From Tersicoccus phoenicis (GTDB taxonomy: Bacteria > Actinomycetota > Actinomycetes > Actinomycetales > Micrococcaceae), in NCBI RefSeq assembly GCF_001968835.1, contig NZ_MRDE01000068.1:1-64000 (forward strand): a stretch of 64,000 nucleotides of DNA, read 5' to 3'. The notes below the pieces were generated by a model. The model was not told the origin of the DNA. It did not search any database and saw only the letters and a list, made by a program, of their open reading frames with translations. The translations under genes and the position numbers were made by a program. Below, in pieces: positions 28,094 through 36,403 of this stretch (positions within the stretch are counted from its first letter, which is position 1; every line of letters begins with the position of its first letter).

Positions 28094-28440
28094 TCATGGT
28101 TGCCTGACGTTCGTCACCGGACGGTAGCGCAGGTCGACGGTGCGGGTGGGCTCGTCGGCCTCGCGCAGAAGCCGCACGAGTCGCCGCCGAGCGCGTCATG
28201 GAGTCGGATGCCGTCATCCAGCAGGACCGTGGCGATGTGGATATCGATCTCGTCGATGAGCCCGGGGGTCGCCGATGGCGCTGTCGAAGCCCGCGCGTCC
28301 GGCGAGCACGGCGCCCGTCGTCTCGGTGCACTCGCGGTGCAGGCTTTCACGGACCGTCACCCCCTGCAGGAAACCCATGTCGTGGTCCGGACCGGCGACG
28401 AACCCATCGAGGCTCACCGTCGCCGAATTCGTGCCGAACC
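28094..28440 (-). pseudogene. Dihydrofolate reductase / RibD C-terminal-like protein, decayed
   Basis: Three fragments of one RibD_C/DHFR-like fold are seen on the minus strand in different frames. The N-terminal piece reads ATVSLDGFVAGPDHDMGF and continues to AGFDSAIGDPR. A second frame reads LIDEIDIHIATVLLDDGIRL, and a third reads READEPTRTVDLRYRPV to a TGA at 28094-28096. The central part of the fold is missing between the first two. At least two frame changes plus a deletion make this a pseudogene. The 5' end merges with the divergent padR promoter. Confidence 0.7.
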
Positions 28441-28443
28441 CTC

Positions 28444-28486
28444 TTGCGCCACCACTATTCAGCGTTACTATGTACTGGTAGTCAAC
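28444..28486 (+). promoter_or_regulatory. padR promoter with overlapping dyad
   Basis: TTGCGC (28444-28449) and TACTAT (28466-28471) are 16 nt apart. An imperfect dyad GTTACTA-N8-TAGTCAAC (28464-28486) overlaps the -10, as expected for an autoregulating PadR repressor. Confidence 0.5.
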
Positions 28487-28510
28487 AACACTGAGTAGCA
28501 GGGCCGGCGC

Positions 28511-28840
28511 GTGGGCAGGCAGATCACCGAGATGCTCAAGGGCACGCTCGAGGGCATCGTCCTGGCGATCCTGTCCGCCCGGCCGGCCTACGGCTACGAG
28601 ATCACGGCGTCCCTGCGCGAGCAGGGCTTCACCGACATCGCCGAGGGCACCGTCTACGCGCTGCTCGTGCGGATCGAACAACGCGGGTTCGTGGACGTGG
28701 ACAAGGTCCCGTCCGAGAAGGGACCACCGCGCAAGGTGTACACGCTCAACGCCGAGGGGCGAGCCGCCCTCGACGAGTTCTGGAGGACCTGGAGCTTCCT
28801 CGCAGAACGCCTGGACGAGCTCCGCGGAACGGAGAAATGA
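28511..28840 (+). CDS. PadR family transcriptional regulator
   Basis: The 109-residue protein is a PadR winged-helix repressor. The core LEGIVLAILSARPAYGYEIT, GTVYALLVRIEQRGFV and RKVYTLNAEGRAALDEF blocks are all present. PadR proteins with a neighbouring DUF1048 gene and a DrrA-like ABC exporter typically repress that exporter and respond to its substrates. GTG 28511 is used; no in-frame alternative lies closer to the promoter. It is followed directly by the DUF1048 gene. Confidence 0.92.
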   Translation: MGRQITEMLKGTLEGIVLAILSARPAYGYEITASLREQGFTDIAEGTVYALLVRIEQRGFVDVDKVPSEKGPPRKVYTLNAEGRAALDEFWRTWSFLAERLDELRGTEK

Positions 28841-28841
28841 C

Positions 28842-29213
28842 GTGGCTGCCAGGTGGATCGAGAGCCTGACCGGATCTCTCGAGCAGAAGAAGCAGTACAA
28901 GCAGGACGCGGCCCGCATCGAGGGCCTGCCGGAACCCCACCGCGGCGCCGCGAAGGCGGTCCACCGGTACCTCATGTACTGCGGCGGGATGCTCGACGGC
29001 GACGCGATGGTCCGGATGTTCGGTGACCTCGCCGACCTGTGGGAGCAGGCGGTGGCCGACGGGTCCACCGTGCACGACGTCGTCGGCGCCGATCCGGTGG
29101 ACTTCGCCGAGACCTTCGCCCAGTCCTACGCCGGGCGGCAGTGGATCGACAAGGAACGCGCGCGGCTGATCGAGGCCGTCGACCGCGCGGAACGAGGGGA
29201 GCCGGCGTCATGA
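28842..29213 (+). CDS. DUF1048 family protein
   Basis: The 123-residue, mostly helical protein has the DUF1048 blocks RWIESLTGSLEQKKQYK, VHRYLMYCGG and FAETFAQSY followed by WIDKERARL. The family is almost always found between a padR gene and an ABC exporter, as here, but its function is unknown. The GTG follows the padR stop by one base and its stop overlaps the ATG of the ATPase gene, so all four genes form one tightly coupled operon. Confidence 0.85.
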   Translation: MAARWIESLTGSLEQKKQYKQDAARIEGLPEPHRGAAKAVHRYLMYCGGMLDGDAMVRMFGDLADLWEQAVADGSTVHDVVGADPVDFAETFAQSYAGRQWIDKERARLIEAVDRAERGEPAS

Positions 29214-30049
29214 CCACGACGACCGTGGATCCGGCCATCCGGGTCCGCGGGCTGGAGAAGTCCTACGGGACGCTGTCCGTGCTGCGCGGCGTCGACCTCG
29301 ACGTCGCCCGCGGCAGCATCCTGGCCCTACTCGGCTCCAACGGGGCGGGCAAGACGACGATCGTGCGGATCCTGGCCACCCTGCTCGCGGCGGACGCGGG
29401 GGAGGCCGCCGTCGACGGGCACGACGTCGCCGACGCGGCGCCCGACGTGCGGGAGGCGCTCAGCCTCACCGGGCAGTTCGCCGCCGTCGACGAGGTCCTC
29501 ACCGGGCGGGAGAACCTCGTCCTGATCGGCCGGCTGCGGCACGTGGCCGACCCCGGCGTCACCGCCGACGAGCTGCTCGCGCGGTTCTCGCTGACCGAGG
29601 CGGGCGGCCGGAAAGTGGCGACGTACTCCGGAGGGATGGTCCGACGGCTCGACATCGCCATGAGCCTGATCGGTAACCCGTCGGTCGTCGTCCTGGACGA
29701 GCCGACCACCGGCTTGGACCCGCAGGCCCGGCAGGAGGTGTGGCAGGCCATCACCGCCCTGGCTCACGCGGGCACAGCGGTGCTGCTGACCACGCAGTAC
29801 CTGGAGGAGGCCGAGCAGCTCGCCGACCGGATCGCGATCCTGCACCGCGGGCGCATCATCGTCGACGGCACCCTGACCGAGCTCAAGGCAATGCTGCCAC
29901 CGGCGCAGGTGGAGTACGTCGAGAAGCAGCCCAGCCTCGAGGAGGTCTTCCTCGCCCTCGTCGGTGACACCGGACCCGACGTCGTCGTCGCCACGGACGG
30001 CGCCCGAAGCGGCGTCGCCGCGGCCGACACCCACCGGGAGCGCCAGTGA
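29210..30049 (+). CDS. DrrA-like ABC exporter ATP-binding protein
   Basis: The 279-residue ATPase has Walker A GSNGAGKTT near residue 43, the signature TYSGGMVRRLDIA near 140 (YSGGM in place of LSGGQ, usual for the DrrA group) and Walker B VVVLDEPTTGLDP near 160. An H-loop-like TTQYLEEA follows, with Gln where many ABC proteins have His. DrrA-type systems export drugs or lipids. The stop overlaps the permease start. Its permease partner is frameshifted in this sequence. Confidence 0.9.
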   Translation: MTTTTVDPAIRVRGLEKSYGTLSVLRGVDLDVARGSILALLGSNGAGKTTIVRILATLLAADAGEAAVDGHDVADAAPDVREALSLTGQFAAVDEVLTGRENLVLIGRLRHVADPGVTADELLARFSLTEAGGRKVATYSGGMVRRLDIAMSLIGNPSVVVLDEPTTGLDPQARQEVWQAITALAHAGTAVLLTTQYLEEAEQLADRIAILHRGRIIVDGTLTELKAMLPPAQVEYVEKQPSLEEVFLALVGDTGPDVVVATDGARSGVAAADTHRERQ

Positions 30050-30808
30050 GCACCCACGCCCTCGCCGACACGGCGGCCCTGACCGGCCGGTCCCTGCGGC
30101 ACATCACCCGCAGCCCCGACACCATCATCACCACGGTCGCCACGCCGATCGCCCTGCTGCTGCTCTTCGTCTACGTGTTCGGCGGGGCGATCTCGACCGG
30201 CACCGCGTCCTACGTGGCCTACCTGCTGCCCGGCATCCTGCTGATCACGATCGCCTCGGGCACCGCCTACACCGCCGTGCGGCTGTTCGCCGATCTGCAG
30301 GGCGGCATCGTCGACCGGTTCCGGTCCCTGCCGATCGCCCGGGCCGGGGGTGCTGTGGGCGCACGTCCTGACGTCCCTGGTGGCCAACGGCATCTCGCTC
30401 GCCGTCGTCGTGCTCATCGCCGTGGCGATGGGATTCCGCTCCGGGGCGAGCGTGCTGGGCTGGCTGGCGGTGGTCGGCATCCTGGCCCTGGTCACCCTCG
30501 CGCTGACGTGGCTGGCCGTCATCCCCGGCCTGCTGGCCAGGACCATGGACGGGGCGAGCGCGTTCGCCTACCCGCTGATCTTCCTGCCGTTCGTCAGCTC
30601 GGCGTTCGTGCCCACGGCCACGATGCCCGGCCCGGTGCGCTGGTTCGCCGAGAACCAGCCGATGACGTCGGTCGTGAACGCGGTCCGGGGCCTGCTCGCC
30701 GGTCAGCCGGTGGGTACGGATCTACTGGTCGCGCTGGCCTGGTGCGTCGGCGTCCTGGTCGTCGCTTACGTCGCGGCCATGGTCGTCTACCGCCGGCGGA
30801 TCCGCTGA
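30046..30808 (+). pseudogene. DrrB-like ABC-2 permease, single-base frameshift
   Basis: The frame from GTG 30046 encodes an ABC-2 permease N-terminus (SLRHITRSPDTIITTV, LFADLQGGIVDRFRSLPIAR) and then leaves the coding register. The remainder (LWAHVLTSLVANGISL to the final VVYRRRIR) lies in the +1 frame and stops at 30808. Removing one G from the five-G run at 30346-30350 would restore a protein of about 254 residues with six membrane helices. This is either a real mutation that disables the exporter or a sequencing error in a homopolymer. Confidence 0.85.
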
Positions 30809-30831
30809 GGCAGCGAGCACGCGCGTCGCCG

Positions 30832-31149
30832 TCAGTGGATGAGCACCTCGACGTGCAACGGCGTGCAGAGGTCGACCAGCCAGTCCAGGTCCGGGCCAGC
30901 GGCGAAGACGCGGGCGTAGGCCGGGTCGATCGCCAGGTCAAGGGTCTCGCGCACGGCCGCTACCTCGCCCTCAGCCGCATACAGGACTGGGATCGCCGGA
31001 TCGCCGAAGAACGCGAAACGGGTCGCGCCGCCGACGCCGGGATTGAAGGCGTTGGCGGCCCGCGATGAGCCGGCCACGCGGTACATCGGACTGCCCGCTG
31101 AGAGGGTGAAGACCTCAGGCTCGAAGGGCTCCGGCGGGTCGGGGATCAC
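30832..31149 (-). CDS. RES-domain toxin, short or 3'-truncated
   Basis: The 105-residue protein has the N-terminal half of a RES domain: MYRVAGSS, NAFNPG, GATRFAFFGD and LYAAEGEVAAVRETL, covering the conserved Arg, Tyr and Glu. RES toxins such as MbcT degrade NAD+ by phosphorolysis. Complete members are usually 150-230 residues, and the C-terminal part is missing here: the frame ends only 24 nt from the end of the convergent exporter operon. Activity is therefore doubtful. The GTG overlaps the antitoxin stop (GTGA). Confidence 0.68.
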   Translation of the reverse strand: MIPDPPEPFEPEVFTLSAGSPMYRVAGSSRAANAFNPGVGGATRFAFFGDPAIPVLYAAEGEVAAVRETLDLAIDPAYARVFAAGPDLDWLVDLCTPLHVEVLIH

Positions 31150-31676
31150 CAGTCGACGGTTGCGGCGCGACGCAGCTTGTCAAGGACGTCCTCGTCGCCG
31201 AGGTGCTCCACCGGCCGGTCGCTACCGAAGTATCCACTCGGCGAGACCAGCCAGAGGATCAGGTCTTCGCCGTCCCAGCCGCAGTCCCGCGCCGTGGCGA
31301 CCAGTCGCGGAATCGCCGGCCGGACCCGGCCGTTCGCGGTGTCGAATTGGAATCCCGGGTAGAGGTACGCGTTACCCCGCCGCACGCCCATGATCTTTCC
31401 GGCCGCACGCTGGTCCGCCGCCAACGACCGGCTCGACTTCTTCGACCCGGTCAGCGCGGCGACCTGCACGCTCGTCAGGAGACCGAACTCGGCCTCGACG
31501 CTGGCCCAGACGTTCTCCGTGGCCATCAGGGCGCGCGTAAACTGAGGCGAGGCTGCACCGCGCACGGCGGACATCGCAGGGCCAAGAACGGCCACACTGC
31601 GAGCCATCCGCGACGCGGTCGACGCGAGCGCCTCTACGACGTTGCTCGGAAGCGCCGAGGGTCCCAGCTGCCTCAT
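31146..31676 (-). CDS. Xre/MbcA/ParS-type antitoxin of the RES module
   Basis: The 176-residue protein ends in a domain typical of RES-linked antitoxins: VEAEFGLLTSVQVAALTG, an Arg-Ser block, YLYPGFQFD, and DLILWLVSPSGYFGSDRPVEHL. In known pairs this C-terminal domain plugs the toxin's NAD+ site. The N-terminal 75 residues are less conserved. ATG 31676 is used; the frame continues upstream to 31964, but that part overlaps the divergent vapBC promoter and looks non-coding. It precedes and overlaps the toxin gene. Confidence 0.72.
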   Translation of the reverse strand: MRQLGPSALPSNVVEALASTASRMARSVAVLGPAMSAVRGAASPQFTRALMATENVWASVEAEFGLLTSVQVAALTGSKKSSRSLAADQRAAGKIMGVRRGNAYLYPGFQFDTANGRVRPAIPRLVATARDCGWDGEDLILWLVSPSGYFGSDRPVEHLGDEDVLDKLRRAATVDW

Positions 31677-31733
31677 AAGTCGCCGTCTCGGCGACGACGG
31701 AGCGACGACGTCGGTCCTTATGACGGGCGATGG

Positions 31734-31763
31734 GTGTAACACTCTTGAGCACGGTGCTACACT
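31734..31763 (+). promoter_or_regulatory. vapBC leaderless promoter with paired operator half-sites
   Basis: TACACT (31758-31763) lies 6 nt before ATG 31770. Two near-identical 9-mers, GTGTAACAC (31734-31742) and GTGCTACAC (31754-31762), are 20 bp apart, two helical turns, and the second covers the -10. This suggests autorepression by the antitoxin complex. Confidence 0.5.
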
Positions 31764-31769
31764 CGCCGC

Positions 31770-32033
31770 ATGCCCACCAGTCGCCCACGGCACTACGTGA
31801 CAGAAACCGACGAACTCTCGGCGGCTCTGGACCAGGAGGGTGCCCGATGGCCGGGCTTGAGCCGGGCGCAGCTGCTGGTGCAGCTGGCACTGGAAGGCCA
31901 CCGTGCCATCGAACGCGACCGAGATGCGAGCCGGGATCGCCGGCTTGCGGAATTGCACGAGCACAGTGGGGCCCTGACCGGGGCGTACGAACGTGACTAC
32001 CGCGATGAGCTGCGTGCGGAGTGGCCGAGTTGA
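31770..32033 (+). CDS. VapB-type antitoxin
   Basis: The 87-residue protein precedes and overlaps a PIN-domain toxin, which is the main reason for the call. It contains a short predicted strand followed by helices (ETDELSAALDQEGARWPG, SRAQLLVQLALEGHRAIE) seen in actinobacterial antitoxins of this type, and a highly charged C-terminal half that would wrap the toxin. No textbook ribbon-helix-helix or AbrB motif is obvious. The start is fixed by the -10 spacing. Confidence 0.75.
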   Translation: MPTSRPRHYVTETDELSAALDQEGARWPGLSRAQLLVQLALEGHRAIERDRDASRDRRLAELHEHSGALTGAYERDYRDELRAEWPS

Positions 32034-32419
32034 TCGTGCTGGATGCCAGCACGATCATCGCCTACCTCGACGCCACCGATGCCCACCACCAGCGCGCCGT
32101 GACGGTGCTCTCCCGAGAGGTCGACGACGAATTCGTGGCCAACCCGCTGACCATCGCGGAAGTGCTGGTCGGCCCCGCGCGACGTGGGCGTCTCGATCAG
32201 GCACGTGAGGCGCTGAAGGCCCTCGGCGTGGTTGAACTGCCCTTCCCAGCTGATTCCTCGCTGCAGCTTGCCCGCCTGCGCTCCGAGACCGGGTTGAGGA
32301 TGCCGGACTGCTGTGTTCTCCTCGCTGCGGAACAGGGCCTCGGCGCTCGTCTGGCCACCTTCGATCGGCGGTTGGCGCAAGCCGCGGCGCACCGCGGCGT
32401 CACCGTCGTCACCGATTGA
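32021..32419 (+). CDS. PIN-domain ribonuclease toxin (VapC)
   Basis: The 132-residue protein is a PIN nuclease. The acidic quartet is visible: Asp in IVLDASTIIAYL, Glu in LTIAEVLVG, Asp in RMPDCCVLLAA and Asp in LATFDRRLA. VapC toxins cleave tRNA or rRNA until bound by VapB. GTG 32021 overlaps the antitoxin gene by 13 nt, which couples translation. It lies back to back with the RES module, so two toxin-antitoxin modules share one divergent promoter region. Confidence 0.88.
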   Translation: MAELIVLDASTIIAYLDATDAHHQRAVTVLSREVDDEFVANPLTIAEVLVGPARRGRLDQAREALKALGVVELPFPADSSLQLARLRSETGLRMPDCCVLLAAEQGLGARLATFDRRLAQAAAHRGVTVVTD

Positions 32420-32483
32420 CACCTGCATCGTCGGCATGCTGCCCGACGCGGACGCCGCCTTACCGGAGGCGTTGGAGGCAGCC

Positions 32484-32819
32484 CTACAGGTACAGGCCGG
32501 TGTCCGCCTCGGCCGTCTCGGGGGCGGCGACGGCGTGCACGTCCCGCTCGCGCAGCAGCACGTAATCCTTGGCGGCGATCTCCACCTCGAGCCGGTCTTC
32601 CGGGTCGAACAGGACGCGGTCCCGCAGGGCGACCTGCCGCACGTTCGGGCCGATCGCGACGACGTCGGCCCACGCCAGGCGTTTGCCCATCACCGCGGTG
32701 GCGGGGATGACGATGCCCGACGCGGACCGACGCTCGCTGCTCTCCGCGTCGAGGCTGACCAGGATCCGGTCGTGCAGCATGCGCAGGGGCAACGAGGAGG
32801 TGGCGGAGGAGACGGGCAT
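32484..32819 (-). CDS. GroES-like co-chaperonin (orphan)
   Basis: The 111-residue protein matches Cpn10: LRMLHDRILVSLDAE, the flexible mobile loop (SERRSASGIVIPATA), VVAIGPNVRQVALRDRVLF and DYVLLRERDVHAV. It stands alone without groEL. The N-terminal extension and a C-terminal tail (PETAEADTGLYL) make it slightly longer than housekeeping GroES. The ATG has no Shine-Dalgarno. A TACACT box at 32892-32897 on the minus strand would give a leader of about 65 nt. No HrcA CIRCE element was seen. Confidence 0.85.
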   Translation of the reverse strand: MPVSSATSSLPLRMLHDRILVSLDAESSERRSASGIVIPATAVMGKRLAWADVVAIGPNVRQVALRDRVLFDPEDRLEVEIAAKDYVLLRERDVHAVAAPETAEADTGLYL

Positions 32820-33034
32820 GGATGCGCTTTCGAGGAGGTGACGGGACGGGCCGGTGCGGGAATCGACGACGACGGGCGCGCACCGGGAACGAGTGTAGTC
32901 GCCACGACCGTCCGGCCTCCGGACCGCCGTCGCTCACGCCCTCAGAGAACAGCCCACGCACAAACGCTGGTACGAAAGCCCGTTCCCGATAGACTGGCGG
33001 GGTTCTAGCCCCCTTCTCGAGGAGTCAAGACGCC

Positions 33035-33943
33035 ATGGCAGCCGGTGGCAACCCCCTGCTGAGCAACAACCCCGCCATCACCGGTCGGGGTCAGTACCAG
33101 GACGGGCGGGCCGGATACGCGCCCGTCCCTCCCCAGAATTCCTATGGTCAGGGCCGGTTCGGTCAGGGCCAGTTCGGTCACGGCCAGCCGGGTCACGGCC
33201 AGTCCGGTTACGGCCAGCCGAACGACCTGCAGGACCTCTACAACCGTCCGTCGGCGACCCCGTCCCAGACGGGACGGATGACCTTCGACGACGTCATCGT
33301 CAAGACCACCATGACCCTCGGCCTCGTGGTCGTCGGCGCGGCCATCGGCTGGTTCGTGCCGGGTCTGATGCTGGTGGGCCTGATCGGTGGCCTCGTCCTC
33401 GGCCTGGTCAACGCCTTCAAGCGGGAGCCGGCACCGGCGCTGATCCTGGCGTACGCGGCGCTGGAAGGCCTGTTCCTCGGCGGCATCTCGAGCTTCCTGG
33501 AGGGGATCTACCCGGGCATCGTCGTGCAGGCCGTGGTCGGCACGCTGTCGGTGTTCGCCGTGACCTTGCTGCTGTTCCGCAGCGGCAAGGTCCGTGCCAC
33601 CCCGCGGGCGATGAAGTTCTTCCTCATCGCGCTCGCCGGCTACGCCCTCTTCTCGATGGTGAACCTCGGCCTGATGGTCTTCGGCGTCACCAGCGGCATG
33701 TTCGGCCTGAACAGCGCCAACATCCCCGGCACGTCGATCCCGTGGGGTCTGGTCATCGGTCTGCTCGCCATCGGGCTCGCGGCGTTCTCCCTGATCGTCG
33801 ACTTCACGTCGATCTCCGAGGGAGTGCGCAACGGTGTGCCGGCCCGCTACGCCTGGAGTGCGGCCTTCGGCCTGACCGTCACCCTGGTGTGGCTGTACGT
33901 GGAGATCCTTCGCCTGCTCGCCATCCTGCGCGGCGACGAGTAA
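33035..33943 (+). CDS. Bax inhibitor-1/YccA family membrane protein
   Basis: The 302-residue protein has a cytoplasmic, Gly/Gln-rich N-terminal tail of about 75 residues with 12-nt repeats (GQGQ, GHGQ, GYGQ), followed by seven hydrophobic segments. Conserved blocks are LILAYAALEGLFLGGISS and SLIVDFTSISEGVRNG, which holds the Asp pair region of the Bax1-I pore. Bacterial homologues are pH-gated Ca2+ leak channels. GAGGAG lies 9 nt before the ATG. A TAGACT box at about 32990 could be the promoter. Confidence 0.92.
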   Translation: MAAGGNPLLSNNPAITGRGQYQDGRAGYAPVPPQNSYGQGRFGQGQFGHGQPGHGQSGYGQPNDLQDLYNRPSATPSQTGRMTFDDVIVKTTMTLGLVVVGAAIGWFVPGLMLVGLIGGLVLGLVNAFKREPAPALILAYAALEGLFLGGISSFLEGIYPGIVVQAVVGTLSVFAVTLLLFRSGKVRATPRAMKFFLIALAGYALFSMVNLGLMVFGVTSGMFGLNSANIPGTSIPWGLVIGLLAIGLAAFSLIVDFTSISEGVRNGVPARYAWSAAFGLTVTLVWLYVEILRLLAILRGDE

Positions 33944-33961
33944 CGCGCAGCACGACCACAG

Positions 33962-33999
33962 GACAACGGCCCCGGCGTCTCGTCGCCGGGGCCGTTGTC
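33962..33999. terminator. Bidirectional terminator, Bax gene / galK
   Basis: A perfect 16-bp stem (33962-33977 with 33984-33999) and a 6-nt loop lie between the convergent genes. Confidence 0.8.
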
Positions 34000-34091
34000 G
34001 CGTGGTGCCACAGACCGGCTCGTGCGCCATGTCGTGGGGCCGGGCCCGCGGCACTGCACGGTGCCTCTGACCGGGTCGGGCGAGGGCGCTG

Positions 34092-35246
34092 TCAGCCGAC
34101 GCGGCGCGCGCCGTCGGCCGGCTCGACCGGGAAAACGCCCGGCGCGGTGAACCCGGCGTCGGCGAACGCGCCGCGCACCGCCTCGGTGACGGTGTCGACG
34201 TCCTCGGCGTGGACCAGGGCGATGGCCGAGCCCCCGAAACCCCCACCCGTCATCCGCGCCCCCAGGCTGCCGGCGGCTCGGGCGGCGTCGACCGCCGTGT
34301 CCAGTTCGGCGCAACTGATCTCGAAGTCGTCCCGCATCGAGGCATGGCTGGCGTCGAGCAGCTGCCCGATCGCGGCGGGGGAGGACGACCGCAGGGTGGC
34401 GACGGTGTCGAGCACCCGCTGGTTCTCGGTGACGACGTGCCGTAGCCGTCGGAACGTGACGGCGTCCAGCCGGCCGGCCGCGGCCTCCAGATCGGCGACG
34501 GCGACGTCGCGCAGCGCTTCGACGTCGAGCGCCTCCCGCGCCGCCTCCGTGGATCGGCGCCGGTCGGCGTAACCGCCGGTGGCGTGCTGATGCTTGACGT
34601 GGGTGTCGACGACCAGCAGCACCAGGCCGTGCTCGGCCAGGTCCAGCGGCACTTGTTCGCTGTGCTGGTCGCGGGTGTCCAGGAACACCGCGTGCCCCGC
34701 CGCACCGCGCAGCGAAGCCGTCTGGTCCATGATCCCGGTCGGCGCACCCGCCATCTCGTTCTCCGCCTGCTGGCAGGCCAGCACCAGTTCGTCCGGCCCG
34801 ATGTCCACCCCGGTGAGGTCGCGCAGCCCGACGGCGACGGAGCACTCCAGCGCCGCCGACGAGGAGAGCCCCGACCCGGTGGGCACGGTGGAGTCGACCA
34901 GGATGTCCGCACCCTCCACCCGCACGCCGCGCGCACTGAGCGCCCAGACGACGCCCGCCGGGTAGGCGGCCCAGCCGGTCACCGCGCCGGGGGCCAGCGA
35001 CGCGAGATCCACCGCGACGACGCCGTCCTGCGACCGGGAGGCCAGCCGCAACCGCCCGGAGTCGTTCAGGGCGATGGCCGCGGTGGTGGCCGCGTCGATG
35101 GCGAACGGCAGCACGAACCCGCCGGTGTAGTCGGTGTGCTCCCCGATCAGATTGACCCGGCCGGGCGCGAGGAACAACCCGTCGGGCGGGTCACCGAACG
35201 TCGCCGTGAAGTCGGTGGCCAGCCGGCCCGCGTCGACGACGGTCAT
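34092..35246 (-). CDS. galK: Galactokinase
   Basis: The 384-residue GHMP kinase phosphorylates galactose. The galactokinase signature APGRVNLIGEHTDYTGGFVLP lies near residue 27, the ATP-binding loop is PTGSGLSSSAALE near 118, and GARMTGGGFGGSAIAL near the C-terminus completes the site. ATG 35246 overlaps the galT stop (ATGA). It is the last gene of the minus-strand deoR-galT-galK operon and ends at the shared terminator. Confidence 0.96.
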   Translation of the reverse strand: MTVVDAGRLATDFTATFGDPPDGLFLAPGRVNLIGEHTDYTGGFVLPFAIDAATTAAIALNDSGRLRLASRSQDGVVAVDLASLAPGAVTGWAAYPAGVVWALSARGVRVEGADILVDSTVPTGSGLSSSAALECSVAVGLRDLTGVDIGPDELVLACQQAENEMAGAPTGIMDQTASLRGAAGHAVFLDTRDQHSEQVPLDLAEHGLVLLVVDTHVKHQHATGGYADRRRSTEAAREALDVEALRDVAVADLEAAAGRLDAVTFRRLRHVVTENQRVLDTVATLRSSSPAAIGQLLDASHASMRDDFEISCAELDTAVDAARAAGSLGARMTGGGFGGSAIALVHAEDVDTVTEAVRGAFADAGFTAPGVFPVEPADGARRVG

Positions 35247-36403
35247 CGGCCGGCCACCGGATTCGACGCCGGTGCGGAGACGCCGGCCGGCGCTCCCGAC
35301 ACCGCTCGCAACCGCTCGGCGATCTGCTCGGGCACCGTGTCGTTGATGAACGCGCCCATGGCGGCCTCCGATCCGGCGAGGAACTTGAGTTTGTCCGCGC
35401 TGCGGCGCGGCGAGGTGATCTGCAGATGCAGCCAGGCGGCGGCCCGCAACCGGGGGTCGGCGGGCGCCTGGTGCCACGCCGCGATGTACGGAGTGGGGGT
35501 GCCGAACAGGTTGTCCAGCCGGTTCAGGGCGTCCAGGTACACGCGGGCGGCATCCTCCCGCTCGGCGTCCGTCAGTTCATCCAGCCGCCCCACGTGGCGG
35601 TGCGCGGTGAGGTGCACCTCGAGCGGCCAGCGCGCCGCCCACGGCACGTAGGAGGTGAAGTGCTCGCCGGTCATGATCACGCGGGACCCGTCACGTTGCT
35701 CCGCGGCCAGCAGCCGCTCGCCGAGCAGCGTGCCGGTCTCCGCCAGGTGGGCGGCGGCCCGCTCGGCGAGCAGTGCCGCGCGCGGGGTGACGTACGGGTA
35801 CGCGTAGATCTGGCCGTGGGGATGGTGCAGGGTGACACCGATCTGTGCGCCGCGGTTCTCGAAGACGAACACCTGGGCCACGCCGGGCAGGGCGGAGAGG
35901 GCGGCGGTCCGCTCGGCCCAGGCGTCCAGTACGGTGCGCGCCCGGCGCGGCGGCAGGGTCGCGAAGGAGCCGCTGTGCTCGGACGTGAAGGCCACGACCT
36001 CGCACCTTCCGGTCGAGGGCACCGGCTGCCCCCAGTGCGGGTGCACCGGCACCGGGCCGGCCGCCGGCCCGAGCGAGGGGAAGCGGTTCTCGAACACGAC
36101 GACGTCGTAGTCGGCGGCGGGGATCTCGGACTCGCGGCGGCGTCCGTCGGCGGCGAGATGTCCGGACGGGCACAGCGGGCATTGATCCGCGGGCGGCAGA
36201 TAGGTGCGGGTCTGCCGGTGCGCGGCGATGGCGGTCCACTCCCCGCTCAACTCGTCGAAGCGCAGTTCGCCCGGCTCGGGCCGCGGGGGCAGCGGACGCG
36301 GATCGGCCGGCGGGATGAACGAGGCCGCCGAGGCGGCGTCGTCGAAGAAGTAGAGGATCTCCCGGCCGTCGGCCAGCCGGCCGGACACGTGCCGGGCCGT
36401 CAC
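35243..36403 (-). CDS. galT: Galactose-1-phosphate uridylyltransferase
   Basis: The 386-residue enzyme transfers UMP from UDP-glucose to galactose-1-phosphate. The active-site run HHPHGQIYAYPYV carries the nucleophilic His, CPLCPSG near residue 75 is the zinc Cys pair, and FENRFPSL and WAARWPLEVHL are further family blocks. GTG 36403 overlaps the regulator's stop (GTGA), so all three genes are coupled. Confidence 0.95.
   Translation of the reverse strand: MTARHVSGRLADGREILYFFDDAASAASFIPPADPRPLPPRPEPGELRFDELSGEWTAIAAHRQTRTYLPPADQCPLCPSGHLAADGRRRESEIPAADYDVVVFENRFPSLGPAAGPVPVHPHWGQPVPSTGRCEVVAFTSEHSGSFATLPPRRARTVLDAWAERTAALSALPGVAQVFVFENRGAQIGVTLHHPHGQIYAYPYVTPRAALLAERAAAHLAETGTLLGERLLAAEQRDGSRVIMTGEHFTSYVPWAARWPLEVHLTAHRHVGRLDELTDAEREDAARVYLDALNRLDNLFGTPTPYIAAWHQAPADPRLRAAAWLHLQITSPRRSADKLKFLAGSEAAMGAFINDTVPEQIAERLRAVSGAPAGVSAPASNPVAGR

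Noticed and set aside
31677-31964. N-terminal extension of the RES antitoxin
   Set aside because: It would cover the vapBC promoter and vapB itself, and the composition is non-coding-like.
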